Of a DNA stretch of 7,669 nt, positions 4,920 through 7,669 are shown piece by piece. The position numbers were made by a program, and so were the translations under genes. Numbering within the stretch: position 1 is the first letter of the stretch; each line of letters starts with the position of its first letter. The notes beneath the pieces were generated by a model. The model was not told the DNA's origin. It worked only from the letters and a program-made list of their open reading frames with translations, and searched no databases. Source of the stretch: Candidatus Rokuibacteriota bacterium (lineage in GTDB: Bacteria > Methylomirabilota > Methylomirabilia > Rokubacteriales > CSP1-6); assembly GCA_016206385.1 (NCBI GenBank), contig JACQRS010000385.1, positions 1-7,669 of the forward strand, given 5' to 3'.

Positions 4920-4991
4920 AAGAGAAAAATACAACCCCTAGGGGAAGGGCGCCGGACACCACCTACGGAGTGGGCTCCTTACCGGAACGCC
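4920..4991 (-). terminator. Candidate terminator after the gamma-glutamyltransferase-like gene
   Basis: On the minus strand GGCG (4991-4988) and CCGG (4985-4982) pair with CCGG (4955-4952) and CGCC (4951-4948), giving an 8-bp stem with a 2-nt bulge. A CCCCTAGGGG palindrome (4944-4935) and a T-rich stretch ending in TATTTTTCTCTT (about 4931-4920) follow. The U-tract is about 14 nt from the main stem, so this is not ideal. It lies between the operon end (5043) and the next promoter (4901), where a terminator is expected. Confidence 0.35.
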
Positions 4992-5042
4992 AGCAGCTCT
5001 GGATTTTCCGGGGGCGGTCTCTGCCGATGGCCGGGCCATTCG

Positions 5043-6686
5043 TCAGAGGGCGAGGGCGTAGCCGTCCCGGCGGGGATCGGCGCCGCCCTGAAGCGCTCCT
5101 GACTCCGGGTCGCGCGTGATCCCCTGTCCGCCGCCCACGATCCAGGACCACTCCTCGATGACGTTGACCTGGTGGTCGCGCCGGCTCAGCTCCGCTCTGA
5201 CGTCGGCGGGAATCCGCCCCTCCACGTCCACCAGCCGATCCCGGTACACGCGGATGCGCGGCGCCTCGATGGCCTCCTGGATGTTCATGCCAAACTCCAG
5301 CACGTTCAGGATCATCTGAGGCGTGGTCTGAAGGATGCCGTAGGACCCCGGCGTCCCGATGGACATGGAGAACTGGCCGTCGCGGAAGACCTGGGTCGGC
5401 GACATCATGGTCCCGGCCTTCCGCGCCGGTCGGAGCAGGTTCGGGCTCTCGGGATGGAGGTCCATCCACTTCAGGATGTTGTTCAGGACGACGCCGGTCC
5501 CGGGCACGGCGAAGCCGGAGCCAAAGGGAACCCCGAGGGTCTGCGTGACCGTCACGACGTTGCCGTCGCCGTCGGCGCAGGCGAAGTGGGTGGTGTGCTC
5601 GCTCATGAAGTCGGCGGGATGGCCGGGCAGGATCTGGCCGGGCAGGCGCGCGGGGTCGAACCGCTCGCCCTCGCTCACGCCGGCCCGCCGGGGATCGATC
5701 CGTGCGCGCTGCTGTGCGGCGTAGGCCTTGGAGACGAGACCGCGGATGGGGATCTCGGGGAGATACGCGTACGCCAACCGATCAGCCGACGCGAGCTTCA
5801 CCGCTTCGATCAGGTGATGGAGGGAGTCGGCCGAGTTGTGCCCCCACCCCGAGAGGCCGTACCCCTCCAGGATGTTCAGCGTCTCGAGATACTGAAACGC
5901 CGAAAATGGCGGCGGCACGGTGCAGATCTCGGAGTCCTTGAACGGGACCGTGAGCGGGGCGCGCCACTCGGGGGTGAAGCCAGCCAGATCTTCCTCGGCG
6001 AGCCACCCGCCCGCCTCCTGGACGGCCCGGCAGATCGCGCGGCCCAGCGGCCCGCGGTAGAAGACCTCCGCCCCACCCTCGGCCACCTGGCGATAGGTTG
6101 CGCCCAGCTCCTTTTGGACGAGGAGGCGCCCCGGTCGCGGGCTTCCGTTGCCGAGGTAGATCCGCTGCGCCTCGGCGGAGCGGGTCAGGGTGGGGCGCGC
6201 CCGCTCGAAGAACTCGCAGTTCTTCCAGGTCAGCGGCACGCCCTCCTCGGCCAGGCGGATCGCCGGCGCCAGCACCGCCTGTCTCGGCATCGTCCCGAAG
6301 CGCTCGAGGGCGACGAGCCACCCGCCGAGGTTCCCCGGCGTGGCGCACGACCTGGGACCGCCCTCAAGCTCCGCCGCGGTGACCCGCGCCGGATCGGCGG
6401 CCCGGGGCGCCCGCCCGATGAAGTCCAGCACGTCGCGCTCCCGGCGCCTCGCCGAAGAGAGCACCATCAGGCCGATCCCACCGATCCCCGACATGAACGG
6501 CTCAACCACGTTCAGCGCGCTGGCCACTGCGACCGCCGCGTCCACGGCGTTTCCCCCTTCCAGGAGCATCTGGATGCCCGCCAGGGAGGCCAGCGGGTGG
6601 GCCGAGGTCGCAACCCCGCGGCGCCCCATCACGACCGGTCGGTGGGCAAAGCGGTGCGGTGGACCCTGTCCTCCTCGGCCGTTCAT
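5043..6686 (-). CDS. ggt: Gamma-glutamyltransferase-like Ntn hydrolase
   Basis: A 547-residue member of the gamma-glutamyltranspeptidase family, made as a proenzyme that self-cleaves before a threonine. That residue is T365 in the H-T-T-H motif, followed by the family pattern DGNVV-x-VTQTLG and GVVLNN. The small subunit also keeps a PG-S segment (446-448) and the FGMNIQEAIEAPR signature. The large subunit has the usual AT-x2-HPLAS and GGNAVDAAVA blocks (26-53). Three sites that recognise the glutamyl alpha-carboxylate in E. coli GGT differ here: the DFRE arginine is replaced in DFIGRAP, the SSMSPT serines become T426-M-M-S-P-T, and PGG is PGS. The lid loop between LNN and MSPT is short. It has no signal peptide, whereas classical GGTs are exported. 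It is therefore probably a GGT-like acylase with another substrate. The ATG at 6686 overlaps the hydrolase stop by ATGA. It is last in the operon. Confidence 0.87.
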   Translation of the reverse strand: MNGRGGQGPPHRFAHRPVVMGRRGVATSAHPLASLAGIQMLLEGGNAVDAAVAVASALNVVEPFMSGIGGIGLMVLSSARRRERDVLDFIGRAPRAADPARVTAAELEGGPRSCATPGNLGGWLVALERFGTMPRQAVLAPAIRLAEEGVPLTWKNCEFFERARPTLTRSAEAQRIYLGNGSPRPGRLLVQKELGATYRQVAEGGAEVFYRGPLGRAICRAVQEAGGWLAEEDLAGFTPEWRAPLTVPFKDSEICTVPPPFSAFQYLETLNILEGYGLSGWGHNSADSLHHLIEAVKLASADRLAYAYLPEIPIRGLVSKAYAAQQRARIDPRRAGVSEGERFDPARLPGQILPGHPADFMSEHTTHFACADGDGNVVTVTQTLGVPFGSGFAVPGTGVVLNNILKWMDLHPESPNLLRPARKAGTMMSPTQVFRDGQFSMSIGTPGSYGILQTTPQMILNVLEFGMNIQEAIEAPRIRVYRDRLVDVEGRIPADVRAELSRRDHQVNVIEEWSWIVGGGQGITRDPESGALQGGADPRRDGYALAL

Positions 6687-7474
6687 TGAGCCGAGAGAAA
6701 GTCGAGGACGGCACGGGCCGTCGCGTCGACGGATTCGTAGAGAAACATGTGGCCGCCTGGAAGGAGGCGGAGCTCGGCGCGCTTGATCCGCCGGAGGAAC
6801 GCCTCGCCGTAGGCCAGCGGATTGAGCCGATCCGCGTCCCCCCAGAGGATGAGCGTGGGCGCGCGGATCCGGTGGAGGCGCTTTCCCAGCCCCTTGTCGG
6901 GGAGGGGCCAGACGAACTTCCCCATGGCTGCCAGCCGCCGAACGCGCTCGACCAGCGCGGCGACCTGTTCCGCCTCCGTGGGCGGCACCGCACTCCAGCC
7001 CTTTGCGAGCGGGGAGTCGGGGTCCTTCCACAGGAGCGGGTGAAGCTCCGCCGGCGGCAGGCTCACCATGTCGGGGAGCGGGGCCTCGGCCAACCAGAGT
7101 CCCATGGGCGACAGGAGGACCAGGCGACGCGCGCGCCCCGGGCAGAGGGCGGCCAGCTCGGCCGCCACCATCCCGCCGAAGAAGTGGCCCACCAGGTGGG
7201 CGGAGGTGAGCCCGAGGGCGCCGAGCAGCTCGTCGTAGGCCAGCGCCAGGTCCACCGGATCGTCCGGCGGCTCCACGCTGTCCGAGCCCTCGGCTCCCGG
7301 ATGGAGCGGGGCATACACGGTGAATCGCCCCGCCAGCCGGTCCAGGAGCTGGGGCCAGCCGCGAAGTCCCTCGAAGGAGTGGAAGAAGACCAGGGGCGCT
7401 CCCCCGCCCGCCGCGAGGCACCGGAAGCTGACGGCTCCTTCCCGGATGGAAACGAGCTGCTCGCGAGGACTCAC
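6683..7474 (-). CDS. Alpha/beta-hydrolase fold protein lacking the nucleophile serine
   Basis: A 263-residue protein with the alpha/beta-hydrolase layout: an oxyanion-region FFHSFEG near residues 30-36, a nucleophile-elbow sequence LVGHFFGGMVAAELAA, a lid region, then the acid in LWGDADRL (D215) and the histidine in LPGGHMF (H242). The elbow consensus G-x-S-x-G reads G96-H-F98-F-G100, so phenylalanine stands where the serine should be. Acid and histidine are retained. Either catalysis is lost or altered, or a TCC-to-TTC change has arisen. The start was placed at GTG 7474 because it overlaps the upstream stop as GTGA, like the ATGA at the downstream junction. A GTG at 7510 would add 12 basic residues and a 40-nt overlap. 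Expression is likely coupled to both neighbours. The closest style is C-C bond hydrolases and lactonases of aromatic catabolism. Confidence 0.85.
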   Translation of the reverse strand: MSPREQLVSIREGAVSFRCLAAGGGAPLVFFHSFEGLRGWPQLLDRLAGRFTVYAPLHPGAEGSDSVEPPDDPVDLALAYDELLGALGLTSAHLVGHFFGGMVAAELAALCPGRARRLVLLSPMGLWLAEAPLPDMVSLPPAELHPLLWKDPDSPLAKGWSAVPPTEAEQVAALVERVRRLAAMGKFVWPLPDKGLGKRLHRIRAPTLILWGDADRLNPLAYGEAFLRRIKRAELRLLPGGHMFLYESVDATARAVLDFLSAQ

Positions 7475-7669
7475 GAGCTGGAATTGGGCTCGGCGGCTCC
7501 GGCGGGCCACCAGCGGTCCTTGTACCCGGCCCAGAGGTCCCGCAGGTGCGGGAGCACCTCACGACCGAAGAGCTCGATGTTTTTGAGGGTGAGGTCGCGG
7601 GGCAGGCTCCCGAACTGGAGCAGCACCATCAGGTGACCGACCCGGAGCTTGTCGATGCAGTCCCTGAGC
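7471..7669 (-). CDS. Luciferase-like monooxygenase (LLM), C-terminal fragment
   Basis: The last 65 codons of a gene running out of the window on its 5' side. The pattern C-I-D-K-L (residues 4-8 of the fragment), G-HLMVLLQFG-S-LP, then I-E-LFGREVLPHLR is typical of the C-terminus of flavin-dependent bacterial luciferase-family oxidoreductases (F420- or FMN-using), where a conserved helix ends in FG-x-EV-x-P. It ends in a serine/alanine-rich tail and a TGA at 7473-7471, shared with the GTG of the hydrolase. The cofactor and substrate cannot be told from this fragment. Confidence 0.75.
   Translation of the reverse strand, partial: LRDCIDKLRVGHLMVLLQFGSLPRDLTLKNIELFGREVLPHLRDLWAGYKDRWWPAGAAEPNSSS

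Noticed and set aside
5172..6689. A 505-aa plus-strand open frame antisense to the GGT-like gene.
   Set aside because: It has no recognisable motif, and its composition is biased as expected opposite a GC-rich coding strand. The minus strand encodes a clear family member.
6683..7510. The longer start (GTG 7510) for the hydrolase-fold protein.
   Set aside because: It would overlap the luciferase-like gene by 40 nt and add only a basic stretch. GTG 7474 gives a 4-nt coupling overlap like the next junction.
5043..7562. An 839-aa minus-strand open frame joining the gamma-glutamyltransferase-like protein to an upstream extension.
   Set aside because: The extension from 7562 to 6687 is out of frame with the real hydrolase and reads as low-complexity R/G/P/A typical of a GC-rich shadow frame. 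The real start is ATG 6686, overlapping the hydrolase stop.
1..7669. CRISPR arrays, insertion sequences, integrase or attachment sites.
   Set aside because: No direct repeats with regular spacing, terminal inverted repeats with a transposase, or phage genes could be seen on either strand.

Overview
The window is GC-rich bacterial chromosome with tightly packed, short-spaced genes and no sign of a phage, transposon, CRISPR array, rRNA or tRNA. The gene mix is a zinc-ribbon protein with a protochlorophyllide-reductase-type tail, a short SWIB-like basic protein, a luciferase-like oxidoreductase, a haloacid dehalogenase and a putative selenoprotein. This would fit an uncultivated soil lineage such as Methylomirabilota/Rokubacteria (NC10-like). 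That placement is an inference from gene style, not something the sequence proves.

Layout. 19-555 (+): zinc ribbon + PCP_red-like protein. 578-1602 (-): a two-gene unit encoding a secreted protein of unknown function followed by a tiny membrane-anchored zinc ribbon. 1746-2018 (+): HU-family DNA-binding protein. 2063-3016 (+): D-alanyl-D-alanine carboxypeptidase (peptidase S11) with a possible Tat signal. 3074-3757 (+): (S)-2-haloacid dehalogenase with a complete active site. 3761-4464 (-): a thioredoxin-fold protein whose UxxC motif is encoded with an in-frame TGA, overlapping by ATGA a ChrR-like cupin. 4465-4631: promoter plus two perfect inverted repeats. 4632-4790 (-): a 52-aa SWIB-like basic protein behind a structured leader. 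5043-7669 (-): an overlapping three-gene operon made of the C-terminus of a luciferase-like monooxygenase, an alpha/beta-hydrolase fold protein without its nucleophile serine, and a gamma-glutamyltransferase-like Ntn hydrolase with altered substrate-binding residues.

The standout is at 4099-4464. An ORF-based reading starts this gene late, at 4365, and loses its N-terminus. Reading through one TGA (4431-4429) restores a complete thioredoxin/glutaredoxin/ArsC-like protein in which TGA sits exactly where the first cysteine of CPTC belongs. A hairpin with a G in its apical loop follows 22 nt after the TGA, as expected of a bacterial SECIS element. The gene also has a good sigma70-type promoter, with the predicted transcription start on its ATG. 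Together these make it a strong selenoprotein candidate, coupled to a cupin.

A second theme is leaderless expression. At 19, 2063 and 4464, and nearly so at 1602, a -10 element lies about 7 nt upstream of the start codon, with no room for a Shine-Dalgarno site. HU, the dehalogenase, the cupin and the SWIB-like gene instead carry clear Shine-Dalgarno sequences.
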